From NCBI GenBank assembly GCA_016712045.1, contig JADJRV010000018.1:62001-126000 (forward strand): DNA of 64,000 nucleotides, in the 5' to 3' direction. This document shows positions 7,691 through 16,306 of the stretch, piece after piece (positions within the stretch are counted from its first letter, which is position 1; the number at the start of each line of letters is the position of its first letter). The notes beneath the pieces are model-generated. The model saw only the letters and a program-made list of their open reading frames with translations. It had not been told where the DNA came from and ran no database searches. This stretch comes from Chloracidobacterium sp. (lineage in GTDB: Bacteria > Acidobacteriota > Blastocatellia > Pyrinomonadales > Pyrinomonadaceae). The position numbers and the translations under genes were made by a program.

Positions 7691-10669
7691 ATGAAACGAT
7701 CAGAAATAGGCAGATCTCATAACAACGGTTTGAAAAACGATCCCGGCCAGAAAGGCTCGGCGATCGTAATTTCGCTATTTGTCCTCGCCTTAATAACGGT
7801 ATTTGTTGCTCTGGCTCTGTCGCGTTCGTCGGCTGAGGCCGCCGCATCCGGTAACGAGTCCGCCGAGGGCCGTACGTTTTACGCCGCTCAGGGCAGCCTC
7901 GAGACGATGACCCGTAACTTTAATAAGGTGTTTGAGGTCAAACTTAACCCGACAACGACCGAACTTGACGCGGTCCGTAATGGAACAGTCGCCGGCCTGA
8001 CCGGATATACATTCACACAGGAACTGGATCAAACATCGACCCGGTCGAATGTCGTCCTTTCCGGTGGCCCGTTTGCCGGGCTCTATGCGATCCGCGACAA
8101 TTGGCGACTTCGCACAACGGCGACAAATAATATCGGTGTGCAGGTTCAACTGACGAGAAACGTATTAAATAACCGTATCCCGATCTTTCAGTTTGGTATT
8201 TTTTACGACGACGATCTCGAGCTTTTCCGCCCGCCGCGATTTAGTTTTGGGGGACGCGTACACTCGAACCGCAATTTTTTCCTATCTCCAGGGTCCGAAG
8301 GCGTCTATTTTAACTCGCGCGTGACGACGGTCGGACATATTGTTACCCAGTCATGGCGTAACTGGTCGACCTCAGATAGCGGCAACGACGAAACATATAT
8401 CAAAAACGCATCGGGTGTTGATCAGCAATTGCTACCGACAATGGGCAGCGTTTTGAATACGACGGTGGGTGCGGCGAACAACATATTTGCCGCGGACCCT
8501 ACGATGCCGCCGAGTAGATTGAACACGAGCTTTACGACTCAGAGCAGCATCTTTGACGGTAACCTGCAAAATTTGGTCAAGCCGTTAAAGCTGCCTATCA
8601 AGATTGACAGCGACACAACTGACTTGATCGAAATGATCAAACGTCCAAAAAAGATCGCGGATTCGTCCGGCGGAGATCTTTGGAATAACGGCGGCACGCT
8701 CGCCCCAGTTGTCGCGGCGACTGCCGACTCGGACATCCTAAAAGAAGAGCGCTTTGCCAACAAGGCCGGCATCCGTATTTCACTGGCAGACAGCAAAGCA
8801 AAACTTCCGGGCTGTGCGTCCGGAACGGGCACGACTGCGATAACCGGTCCGTGCGGGGTTCGCTTAGACGGTTATAAGGATGGTACTGGACCTGTCCCTA
8901 CGCCGTCACCATCCGCAACGCCCGATCGGGCCCGCGGTTATCAGCCAAAGGGAATGAAGCTAAATTCTGCCGCGTCAACCTATGCTTACGTTCCGACAAG
9001 AGCAAATGGCGAAAGATTGTACACTGGCGGCACACGCGAAGTTTGGATAAAGGTCGAGACCGTTGATAGTAACGCTGGAACCGGGGTGATCACGACCAGG
9101 GATATCACCGAAGATTTTTTAAGCCTCGGCATTACCGAAGCCGCATCGACAAATATCGCAATTACCACTTATTCCGGTACGCGTGCGGATAACGGTACCG
9201 CAACCAGCCCGAGCGCCAATATCACCGCTACCTCTGCTCAAACAGCGACAACCTATCCGGACAGCCGTTCGGTGATCAAACTGCAGCGGTTTGAGATATT
9301 TGGCCCCGCGATTCCGAATACAGGTAACTATCTTTATTCGTATGGTTCAGGCACGTCAGCAATAAATGTTGTACGGCGTTATAGCGGCGTAACGGCTGCG
9401 GAAGCCGCGGCAGGCTGTGCATCAGGTTGTACGGCGCGTAACATAAACCCCAATACCGGACTCGAACAATATGCTCACCTATATCGTGCCACTCTTAACG
9501 GAACGGCGGATGAGGCGGTCGTACCATTTCCCATAGAGATGTTCGATTCGCGCGAAGGTGAGTATTACGATGATGCATCGAGGTACACATCAGGACAGGT
9601 AACCCAAAACGGTACGATGAGCATGATCGATATCGATGTTGCCAATCTCAGGCGATTCCTACGCGGCGATTTTGACGGACTCTTTCAGCCATCGACCAAT
9701 TTCCCGTCTGGGTTACGCAGCACCGACGTTCCTAATCGACAAGGCTGGGTGATGTATGTTTCGGACCGACGCGGCGATGCGGATTTTGACGGGCAGTACG
9801 ATATGGAAGATGTCTATGGAGGTTCGCCGGGCAACGACGGCGTGCTCCAGGCGAATGAGGATGTAAACGGCAACGGCGTGCTCGATGCCAAATATTATTC
9901 CAGCGATACTTCCGAGTCGTGCATTAGCCCGGCAACGACATGCGAGGCGGCAAAATACTCATCGTCCATCACTCCGGACTATGCCGCCGTGGATGATCAA
10001 AAGTATTTTCGTCGCGGCGTCAGGCTCATCAACGGTACGACTATCCCCGGTATTTACGATACGGCGACACCGTCCAATACCAGAGGTTTCACCTTTGCGT
10101 CGGAGAACGGCGTCTATGTACGAGGAAACTACAATGCGACCGGCGTAAACAGTGTGCCATCGACAGGGAACTCGGCGTATTCAGAATATCGCCCGTTCAA
10201 TACAAGCATGCACATTCCGGCATCGGTTGTAGCGGACGCCGTGACAATACTTTCGAATTCGTGGAATGATGCCGAGAGTTTTGCAACGCCGTATGATGCG
10301 GATTCGCGAGTGGCATCTAACACGACCGTCAGATTCGCTATGATCGCGGGTGATACGCTTGCGAACAGGGATCTCTCGCCGGGACAGGGCGGCAGCGGCC
10401 CTTGGCAAAGTTTGAACGGCGGCGTCCACAATTTCAAACGCTACCTCGAAACGTGGTCCGGACAACGGCTCGATTTTAGCGGATCGCTGGTTAATCTGTT
10501 TGTGTCGCAAAATAACAACGGCACATTCAAATGCTGCAACACCGTGTACAACCCGCCGTTTCGTAACTGGGTGTTTGACAGCACGTTTCTTGATCCTGAC
10601 CGGTTACCGCCTGGAACACCATATTTCCAGTACATCCAGACGACAGGCTTCCAAAAGACAAACAACTAA
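7691..10669 (+). CDS. very long PilX-like pilus protein
   Basis: About 992 residues from ATG 7691; in-frame starts at 7652 (TTG) and 7661 are possible but overlap pilW. Near residue 30 it has the PilX/GspK-type signal without Glu at +5 (KGSAIVISLFVLALITVF), then a short PilX-N-like helix. Classical PilX is about 200 residues; here more than 800 follow. This part is Ser/Thr/Asn-rich, contains a Pro/Thr/Ser linker near residue 410 and an acidic DxDxD-type calcium-loop-like segment near 700-730 (DADFDGQYD and DVNGNGVLD). No PilY1 gene is next to it, so this protein may act as a tip adhesin; that is inference. Confidence 0.75.
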   Translation: MKRSEIGRSHNNGLKNDPGQKGSAIVISLFVLALITVFVALALSRSSAEAAASGNESAEGRTFYAAQGSLETMTRNFNKVFEVKLNPTTTELDAVRNGTVAGLTGYTFTQELDQTSTRSNVVLSGGPFAGLYAIRDNWRLRTTATNNIGVQVQLTRNVLNNRIPIFQFGIFYDDDLELFRPPRFSFGGRVHSNRNFFLSPGSEGVYFNSRVTTVGHIVTQSWRNWSTSDSGNDETYIKNASGVDQQLLPTMGSVLNTTVGAANNIFAADPTMPPSRLNTSFTTQSSIFDGNLQNLVKPLKLPIKIDSDTTDLIEMIKRPKKIADSSGGDLWNNGGTLAPVVAATADSDILKEERFANKAGIRISLADSKAKLPGCASGTGTTAITGPCGVRLDGYKDGTGPVPTPSPSATPDRARGYQPKGMKLNSAASTYAYVPTRANGERLYTGGTREVWIKVETVDSNAGTGVITTRDITEDFLSLGITEAASTNIAITTYSGTRADNGTATSPSANITATSAQTATTYPDSRSVIKLQRFEIFGPAIPNTGNYLYSYGSGTSAINVVRRYSGVTAAEAAAGCASGCTARNINPNTGLEQYAHLYRATLNGTADEAVVPFPIEMFDSREGEYYDDASRYTSGQVTQNGTMSMIDIDVANLRRFLRGDFDGLFQPSTNFPSGLRSTDVPNRQGWVMYVSDRRGDADFDGQYDMEDVYGGSPGNDGVLQANEDVNGNGVLDAKYYSSDTSESCISPATTCEAAKYSSSITPDYAAVDDQKYFRRGVRLINGTTIPGIYDTATPSNTRGFTFASENGVYVRGNYNATGVNSVPSTGNSAYSEYRPFNTSMHIPASVVADAVTILSNSWNDAESFATPYDADSRVASNTTVRFAMIAGDTLANRDLSPGQGGSGPWQSLNGGVHNFKRYLETWSGQRLDFSGSLVNLFVSQNNNGTFKCCNTVYNPPFRNWVFDSTFLDPDRLPPGTPYFQYIQTTGFQKTNN

Positions 10670-10702
10670 GCCGCCTATTCGGCAGCTCAACTTCGACCCA
10701 AA

Positions 10703-10729
10703 GGGCTGCGATCATCACGGTCGCAGCCC
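10703..10729 (+). terminator. hairpin between pilX-like gene and pilin gene
   Basis: A perfect 9-bp stem (GGGCTGCGA / TCGCAGCCC) with a 9-base loop, 34 bp after the pilX-like stop. No T-run follows, so it may act as an mRNA-stabilising or partial terminator ahead of the major pilin. Confidence 0.5.
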
Positions 10730-10771
10730 AAATTTACTACCACCCACCCTCTAACCCACATCGAGAAAAAT

Positions 10772-11296
10772 ATGAAAACAATAAACCATCGAGGCTTTTC
10801 ATTAGTAGAGCTTCTCATCGTGGTAGTGATAATCGGTATTTTGGCAGCGATCGCGATTCCCAACCTACTCGCATCCCGCCGTTCGGCAAACGAAGGCTCG
10901 GCCGTCTCAGACCTCAGAATGGTCCACGGCGCCCAGATGACATACGCTTCGTCACTTGGCAAAGGCCTGTTTGCAGGTAATGCCGGCACTGTCGACCTCG
11001 AACCTTTCACACAGCTTGGAGCAAACGGCATCATCGACCGCCAACTCGCAGGCGGCCTAAAAAGCGGCTATGTATTTACTGGCGGCAAGGTCGATACGAC
11101 CGGCGGTTGGCCCTCAAGTTTTTGTCTTCGCGCCGTCCCTGTATCGGGAAGCGGAGCTTTTGCGACCGGCATCCGCAATATCGCCGTGGCAACGGACGGC
11201 GTTATGTACGCCGGGGACGCGACCGACGTAAATAACGCCCAATGCACTGTCGCGACCGGAAGCATATCGGTTACATCCGCGACACCACTTTCATAA
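10772..11296 (+). CDS. type IV major pilin (PilA-like)
   Basis: 174 residues with a short six-residue leader and a canonical class III signal: GFSLVELLIVVVIIGILAA, Glu at +5. The N-terminal helix continues as IPNLLASRRSANEGSAVSD, typical of PilA/GspG pilins. A small C-terminal globular domain contains a Cys pair (about C118 and C152) that could form the pilin disulphide. It follows the minor pilin genes but is separated from them by a 100-bp spacer with a hairpin, so it probably has higher or separate expression. A major pilin versus pseudopilin role is inferred from size and context. Confidence 0.87.
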   Translation: MKTINHRGFSLVELLIVVVIIGILAAIAIPNLLASRRSANEGSAVSDLRMVHGAQMTYASSLGKGLFAGNAGTVDLEPFTQLGANGIIDRQLAGGLKSGYVFTGGKVDTTGGWPSSFCLRAVPVSGSGAFATGIRNIAVATDGVMYAGDATDVNNAQCTVATGSISVTSATPLS

Positions 11297-11334
11297 ATTC
11301 AGTTCCGGTATCCTCCAGGGCCGGATAATAAAAA

Positions 11335-11362
11335 GGGCTGCGATCCATACGGGTTGCAGCCT
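11335..11362 (+). terminator. hairpin after pilin gene
   Basis: GGGCTGC and GCAGCC arms pair around a 14-base loop, about 40 bp after the pilin stop. The left arm (GGGCTGCGATC) repeats that of the hairpin just upstream of the gene. A likely terminator; only a weak T-rich tail follows. Confidence 0.5.
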
Positions 11363-11556
11363 GGCGGGGCCGGGTTGGAAGGGGGGTAACCGCCATTTGA
11401 GAAAAATACCATTTTACTGCGATAACCCGCAACCAAAGCCGCCCGCGAATGTCGCTCATTTTCCACGTCGTTTTTTGAACAATGTCGTTGTAATATCGTA
11501 ATGGGTCTCAGGTTCGCGATTTGCGAAAACGCAAGGACCCATCCGACGAAAGAGCG

Positions 11557-13068
11557 ATGAAAGAGCTTGTCCTGATCAACTGTCGGCTTGACCGGCGATA
11601 CGATATCCACGACCAACTGGGTAAGGGCAGCTACGCGGAGGTTTTTCTTGCACGCGACACGATCGCTTCGCCGCAGTCGCCGCATAGCGAGGTTGTCATC
11701 AAGGCTCTCAACGTCTTTTTACAGGATGATCTTGACGCCGATCTCGAACGCACGTTGGTCGAAAATTTCCAAAACGAAGCGGTCGCTCTAGACCGAGTTC
11801 GCCACCCAAACATCATCAGCCGCATCGGCCACGGTACCGCACGCGATCTAAAAGGAACGGTCTTTCATTACCTAGTACTCGAATATCTATCAGGCGGTGA
11901 CCTGCAGGCGTTTGTACGTAAACAGCAGATACCGCTGCAGCAAGCACTCAGCTTTATCGAGCAGATCTGTGCGGGACTCGGCCACGCTCACGATAAAGGC
12001 ATCATCCACCGCGACATCAAACCGCAAAATCTATTGCTGACGGCGGACCGCTCGACCGTAAAGATCGCCGATTTTGGTGTTGCCCGCGTTAATCTTTCCG
12101 ATTCGCCGATCACGCGTGTCGGCACCAATATCTATGCCCCGCCCGAGCACAGTCCCATGTTCGCCGGCCAGACGGGCAATCTCGAATACTCACGCCTGAC
12201 GCCCGCCGCCGATATCTATTCGCTCGCCAAATCGGCATACACACTGATCACCGGCGAGGCACCAAGAGCATACGCACACGAACCTATTGCCGGATTGCCC
12301 GAATCAGTCCGTAGCGAAGAATGGGCAGATGAACTGTTGCGAGTCTTTGGAAAGGCGACCGCCGCTGATCCGCGTGAGCGGCATCAAACGGTTGATGACC
12401 TCTGGGCAGACCTTGCCGTCGTTCGGCAGATCGCCGCCGACGGGGAATATAGCACAATGGTGCGTTCGCGGGTTGAGGCACCTCAGCCGCACGTCTCACG
12501 CGGCTATTCGCCACTGCCGCCCGCACAGCCAAATTTTGAGCCGATCCCAGAAACGATCGCTGTACCTCCTCCAAACGTTCCGACTTACACGCGTCCCGTA
12601 TATACGCCGGTCAAGAACGTAGCAGCAAAGCCGATCCCGATCACTGCCGAGGTTCCAATTGCCTCAAAACCTGTGCCGATCACTGCTGAATCGCCGATCG
12701 TTGCCAAGACAAAAAAACGCCGGACGCTGCGTCGGCTTGCGACCTTTGTCGTCATCATTGGCATTTTCACGGGGATTCTTTACGGAACGGCCACATATAT
12801 GCGCGGGCGTGGGCTTATTCCGGATATATCAAATCCATTTTCAGCGAAGACAGCGGTAGCTAAGACCGATATTTACCTACGTTCTGGTCCCGATGCCACC
12901 AACGATCAGATCGGCCTCGTGACCAAAAATTCGAAAGTCCGCATTGTAAAAGAGCAAAATAATTGGTATCAAGTTGATGTCGTCGAACAAGGACGCACAC
13001 GAACAGGCGACGCAAACGCGACACGCGGCTGGTTAAATGGAAAGTATCTTGACATTTCGCAGAACTAG
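11557..13068 (+). CDS. transmembrane Ser/Thr protein kinase with C-terminal SH3 domain
   Basis: About 503 residues. The Hanks-type kinase domain fills residues 15-290: GKGSYAEV loop, Lys in VVIKAL, catalytic HRDIKPQN, DFGVAR and an APPE activation-segment motif. A Pro-rich, semi-repetitive juxtamembrane linker follows (AKPIPITAEVP-type units), then one membrane helix near 405-425 and an extracytoplasmic bacterial SH3 (SH3b) domain with DIYLRSGP. SH3b domains often bind cell-wall peptides, so the kinase may sense the wall; this is inferred. The next gene is a DUF3662-FHA protein, a probable substrate or partner. ATG 11557 is preferred; a TTG at 11521 would add 12 residues. Confidence 0.92.
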   Translation: MKELVLINCRLDRRYDIHDQLGKGSYAEVFLARDTIASPQSPHSEVVIKALNVFLQDDLDADLERTLVENFQNEAVALDRVRHPNIISRIGHGTARDLKGTVFHYLVLEYLSGGDLQAFVRKQQIPLQQALSFIEQICAGLGHAHDKGIIHRDIKPQNLLLTADRSTVKIADFGVARVNLSDSPITRVGTNIYAPPEHSPMFAGQTGNLEYSRLTPAADIYSLAKSAYTLITGEAPRAYAHEPIAGLPESVRSEEWADELLRVFGKATAADPRERHQTVDDLWADLAVVRQIAADGEYSTMVRSRVEAPQPHVSRGYSPLPPAQPNFEPIPETIAVPPPNVPTYTRPVYTPVKNVAAKPIPITAEVPIASKPVPITAESPIVAKTKKRRTLRRLATFVVIIGIFTGILYGTATYMRGRGLIPDISNPFSAKTAVAKTDIYLRSGPDATNDQIGLVTKNSKVRIVKEQNNWYQVDVVEQGRTRTGDANATRGWLNGKYLDISQN

Positions 13069-13074
13069 GATCGG

Positions 13075-13151
13075 CCACAGAGGACACAGAGAGATTTGTT
13101 CGTGTGGAAAGTATCCGGCGGGGTTCAAATTAACCTCTGTGACCTCTGTGG
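13075..13151. repeat. intergenic dyad of the CCACAGAGG type
   Basis: CCACAGAGGACACAGAGAG on the left is answered by CTCTGTGACCTCTGTGG on the right, with about 40 bases between. It lies between the kinase and FHA genes. The arms are imperfect inverted copies of a short CACAGAG unit. Confidence 0.75.
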
Positions 13152-13167
13152 CTATTTTTATATCAAA

Positions 13168-14100
13168 ATGAGCATTTTAGACAAAGTCAGACGCTGGATC
13201 GATGGTGATTCGTCCGAGCTGGTTCTCGAAGAAGCGGCCCGTGACGCACAGGTCAAACCGCGCAGCCAGGCCGAAGAATTTATCGTCAAGATCGCCCGTG
13301 AGGTCGAGAGCGTCATGCAGAAAGAGATCATTTCTTTACCGCAAGGCACGACGATCATTCCCAGCGAATACATCATTTTCCTTAGCACCGATGACGATAA
13401 AGAGTGGCAAGGCGTAAAGCGCAAAGGGCTCGAACAGGGGCTGTATCACATCCTAGCCGAGCGGGCGAAAGAGCTGGCTGGCAAGAAAAAGCTTGAGACT
13501 AAATCATTTGTAATTGAGTTGCGTATCGACGGCACTCTGGATAAAGGTGGGGTTCGGGTTCAGCACAGCTGGGAAGACTCAGCTAGTAACAAAACCGGTG
13601 TCCTCGTCCGTCCGAAAGGTCTGCCAGATCTACCGCCAATCGCAACGCAGACGCCTGCGACCGCCCCAAATATTGCTAGAAATACGCCGCAACCCGCCGT
13701 TGCCGCCCCGGTTTCCAGCATTCGACAAGCCGAGCCGATCCCCGCCGAAGACAGGGAAGAAATGACCCACGTTAAGAGCCGTATGACCGAGCTTTACCGG
13801 CTTGAAATATGGCGCGGAGGCGTGCGTCAAAATGTGATACCTGTTTTTCAGACGGAGGTTGTTGTGGGTCGCGGTTCGCGTTCAAAGCCCGTCGATATAC
13901 CGCTTGCGGGCGATGTTGAGATCAGCCGGCGTCATCTGACGCTCGTAACGGACGGAAAAGGCGGGTTTTGGGCGGTCAACGAAGGAAAAAATCCCGCGGC
14001 GATCAATAATCAGGAACTACCCGCCGGACAACGTATCGCCGTAACGCCTGGCGTCCCGCTAACTGTTTGCAGTTATACGCTCAGAATACTGACGATCTGA
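13168..14100 (+). CDS. DUF3662-FHA domain protein (second copy)
   Basis: 310 residues. The N-terminal half resembles DUF3662 of the FhaA-like gene at 4.2 kb (phrases such as LPQGTTIIPSEY and ETKSFVIELRIDG). A Pro/Ala-rich linker follows, then an FHA domain from about 215 with VVGRGSRS, ISRRHLTL and a PAAINNQEL strand in place of the usual TNGT turn. It follows the Ser/Thr kinase on the same strand and so is a likely phospho-dependent partner. ATG 13168 is chosen because the longer reading from 13096 translates the upstream dyad repeat. No N-terminal signal. Confidence 0.85.
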   Translation: MSILDKVRRWIDGDSSELVLEEAARDAQVKPRSQAEEFIVKIAREVESVMQKEIISLPQGTTIIPSEYIIFLSTDDDKEWQGVKRKGLEQGLYHILAERAKELAGKKKLETKSFVIELRIDGTLDKGGVRVQHSWEDSASNKTGVLVRPKGLPDLPPIATQTPATAPNIARNTPQPAVAAPVSSIRQAEPIPAEDREEMTHVKSRMTELYRLEIWRGGVRQNVIPVFQTEVVVGRGSRSKPVDIPLAGDVEISRRHLTLVTDGKGGFWAVNEGKNPAAINNQELPAGQRIAVTPGVPLTVCSYTLRILTI

Positions 14101-14571
14101 CTACGGTAGCCCACCGCTTTCGATCAAGGCTATTATTTCTACCAAACTCTTCTCGGCATTGGCGATAACCTCACCCGGATAGCCGTATTTGATCGCGTTC
14201 TTTTCAAGATCGTCGCGATCAAGCACTTCGTAACCCTTTTCCGGCCAGACAATTACATCCAGATCCAGATCGACGTAATCGATCACATCATCTGCAAATG
14301 TCGGCGGCATTGTGATATTGCAGTAATAGTTACGGAGTTGGCCGTCCGGTTCGTGAAAACGAAAGATGTTGTACCAGCGGTCAACCCAAAAATGCTCAAA
14401 AGAGATCGTGCCTTCTTTTATCAATCCCAGATCGTCATGCTGGACATCCTCTCGAAACCGGCCGACGACGACGAGCATATCTTCGCTCTCGCTGATAAGC
14501 CCGCCCGGCCAGGTGCGGCTGATGTGTCCGTCATACTTTCGCGAATTGATCGTGATCTGCCGCTCGGCCAT
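14101..14571 (-). CDS. DUF402 family protein
   Basis: 156 residues with the DUF402 core: a WYNIFRFHEPDG strand pair, YYCNITMPP, and DLDLDVIVWPE followed by a DDLEKNA helix. Proteins of this family include nucleoside di/triphosphatases and FAU-1-like RNA-binding enzymes; the acidic Asp cluster is the presumed metal site. Its start overlaps the extended 3' end of the MarR gene on the same strand. It ends back to back with the FHA gene (stops adjacent at 14100/14101), so the two are convergent. Substrate unknown. Confidence 0.8.
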   Translation of the reverse strand: MAERQITINSRKYDGHISRTWPGGLISESEDMLVVVGRFREDVQHDDLGLIKEGTISFEHFWVDRWYNIFRFHEPDGQLRNYYCNITMPPTFADDVIDYVDLDLDVIVWPEKGYEVLDRDDLEKNAIKYGYPGEVIANAEKSLVEIIALIESGGLP

Positions 14572-15047
14572 CGTTGATCCTCTTCGGCGTCGGCGGCTCC
14601 CGTGTACGCTTTTCGCAGTTTGGTGAGCAACTCCGGCAAGATCAGCCGTTCTGTCTCGTTAAGATCGGCAAGATAATTTGTCTCAAGCTCAAGCCACTGC
14701 GCATTCACATCATCACGCATCTCATGACCTTGATCCGTCAGATACACCCGCGTCGAACGCCCGTCGCCATCTTCGCGCTCGATCTCGACAAGATTGATCT
14801 CGACCAACCCCTTGATCATCTTACTGACCGTCGGGGCAGCGAGGCTCAAGCGGCGGGCGAGATCGACCTGACGCAGACCATCTTCGGTCCACAATTCGAG
14901 CAAGAGAAAAACCTGCCCGGCATGCAGCCCGATCAGACCCATGTGTCGCTCAAGCACCGTCTTGTACGCGGTCGTCACACGAGCCAAAAGGTAGCTGATG
15001 GTCTTTTGAAAAATGATCTCTTCTTCCATAACGGCACCTGTTTTCAT
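14421..15047 (-). CDS. MarR-family transcriptional regulator
   Basis: Residues 1-155 are a typical MarR winged-helix protein: LHAGQVFLLLELW, the recognition region RRLSLAAPTVSKMIKGL and the wing EREDGDGRSTRVYLT. MarR proteins are about 140-160 residues. The open frame runs on for about 50 more residues, overlapping the DUF402 gene by 150 bp with non-family sequence, so the true end is probably near 14580, either through a one-base indel or an atypical stop. The upstream region carries TTAGC/GCTAA dyads suited to self-regulation. Start could also be the ATG at 15029. Confidence 0.85.
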   Translation of the reverse strand: MKTGAVMEEEIIFQKTISYLLARVTTAYKTVLERHMGLIGLHAGQVFLLLELWTEDGLRQVDLARRLSLAAPTVSKMIKGLVEINLVEIEREDGDGRSTRVYLTDQGHEMRDDVNAQWLELETNYLADLNETERLILPELLTKLRKAYTGAADAEEDQRWPSGRSRSIRESMTDTSAAPGRAGLSARAKICSSSSAGFERMSSMTIWD

Positions 15048-15062
15048 ACGCTTAACTTAAAC

Positions 15063-15196
15063 AATTAGCAGGGTAATCTGATTTAGTTAGCCTCCTGTTA
15101 TTATAAGATTAGCCAGCTAACTAAATATGATTAGGATGCTAACAATTAAAAATTAGCACGATATGTTTTATTACCAAAGTGGGCTAACATTAATTT
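15063..15196. promoter_or_regulatory. divergent promoter region with putative MarR operators
   Basis: Perfect inverted arms TTTAGTTAGC (15082-15091) and GCTAACTAAA (15116-15125), plus further TTAGC or GCTAA boxes at about 15065, 15108, 15138, 15154 and 15182. All lie between the marR start and the divergent gene at 15197. Repeated dyads of one pentamer between a MarR gene and its divergent neighbour suggest an autoregulated operator region. Confidence 0.55.
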
Positions 15197-15580
15197 ATGG
15201 AAAATGCTGAAAAGCTTAAAAATGCACGCAATATTTTGCTTAAGCTGCACAAATCGCTACTTGATCTAGAGCGGGAAATGTACGAGGGCATCCACGGCGA
15301 GCTAACGCCCGTGCAGTTCGTCAACCTTTTAATGGAGGACGAGGATTTTGCCTGGCTGCGTAAATTCTCAATACTGATCGTTGAGATCGATGAAATGTTT
15401 GCGTCAAAAGAGGGAATTGAGGCCGGTATGATCGAGGCGAACCTTGAAAAGGTTGCAGAACTAGTGGAGATGCGTGAGCCGGATGAGTATTTTAAAGCCA
15501 AATATCAATTTTCTATCCAACGTGACCCAGACGCCGCCGGACTCCATAGCCAGCTCCGGACCCTTATGAGAAGCGACTAG
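15197..15580 (+). CDS. small conserved-looking protein of unknown function
   Basis: 127 residues, soluble, mostly helical and rich in Glu, Leu and Lys. No signal peptide or catalytic motif is seen. It reads as a helical bundle with FVNLLMEDEDFAWLRK and an acidic middle section. It is divergent from marR across a TTAGC-rich promoter region and so is a candidate target of that regulator. I do not recognise a named family. A GCGTCTGATAA copy begins immediately after its stop codon, and a TGGTCC repeat follows 14 bp later. Confidence 0.7.
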   Translation: MENAEKLKNARNILLKLHKSLLDLEREMYEGIHGELTPVQFVNLLMEDEDFAWLRKFSILIVEIDEMFASKEGIEAGMIEANLEKVAELVEMREPDEYFKAKYQFSIQRDPDAAGLHSQLRTLMRSD

Positions 15581-15594
15581 CGTCTGATAATGGC

Positions 15595-15642
15595 TGGTCC
15601 ACCTTGGTCCACCCTGGTCCACCTGGTCCGGACCGGACCAAA
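15595..15642 (+). repeat. TGGTCC repeat, copy 1
   Basis: A 48-bp element made of TGGTCCACC units (three in succession) ending in the palindromic CTGGTCCGGACCGGACC part. It is an inverted copy of the element at 21546-21593, with one mismatch. Confidence 0.9.
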
Positions 15643-15663
15643 GAGGGCAGTTCAACAAAAACA

Positions 15664-15694
15664 AAGGCCGCGAACGTGATATTCGCAGCCTTTT
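15664..15694. terminator. bidirectional terminator hairpin
   Basis: AAAGGCCGCGAA pairs with TTCGCAGCCTTTT (one mismatch) around a short loop, with an A-run before and a T-run after. It lies between the unknown plus-strand gene and the transaldolase gene (convergent). Confidence 0.8.
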
Positions 15695-15701
15695 TACTTG
15701 G

Positions 15702-16263
15702 TTACGACCGTCCGCTCTTTTTCCAGTCGTTCAAAAAGCCTTCGAGTCCTTTATCCGTTAACGGGTGTTTGACGAGCTGTTGTATTACCTTGAATGGGAT
15801 CGTCGCGACATCGGCCCCCGCCAACGCACAATCCACAATATGCACCGGATGCCGTATCGACGCGGCCAATACCTCAGTCGCGAATCCGTAGTTGTCATAG
15901 ATCTGCACAATGTCACGGATCAACTGCATTCCGTCCTGTGCAATGTCGTCAAGACGTACCCTCAGCACGGAAACGTACGACACGCCTTTAGCCCGTCGAG
16001 CGTAAGCGGTACCTTGATCACAACGTTCTCGGCGATCTTTGCCAGTGCGCGTCCTTCTTTCAGCATTCCTCGGTATCCAGGGCGGTAACCTCGGCGGAAA
16101 CGTCGCCCTCAACCAACGCGCAAATCGCCGCGATATGCTCCTTAAAGTCAATATCGCCCTCTTTCGCAACCAGACTCGGATTAGTCGTTACCCCATCGAT
16201 CATTCCAAGCTCATTTGCCTCTCTGATCTCATCAAGATTTGCTGTGTCTATAAAAAATTTCAT
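15702..16263 (-). pseudogene. transaldolase (TalC/Fsa type), frameshifted and internally deleted
   Basis: The N-terminus is the family hallmark MKFFIDTAN...GVTTNPSLVAKEG. VVIKVPLT holds the Schiff-base Lys. The C-terminus continues with LDDIAQDGMQ, TEVLAASIRHPVHI and GADVATIPFKVI. Family length is about 215-220 residues; here only about 187 codons remain. The frame changes near 16065 (restoring one A gives EEMLKEGRAL). About 27-30 residues are missing between LTLDGLK and KGVSYVS, the part that normally holds a core beta strand. Last gene of the hslV-hslU-FN3-FAH series. Either decayed or an assembly deletion; activity as written is very unlikely. Confidence 0.8.
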
Positions 16264-16306
16264 AATATTCGTTGCAGAAGCCCGCGCGTAAGCAAGGGCG
16301 TAATAT

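Noticed and set aside
11521..11556. TTG start of the kinase
   Set aside because: The ATG at 11557 fits kinase N-termini and no ribosome site was seen for the TTG.
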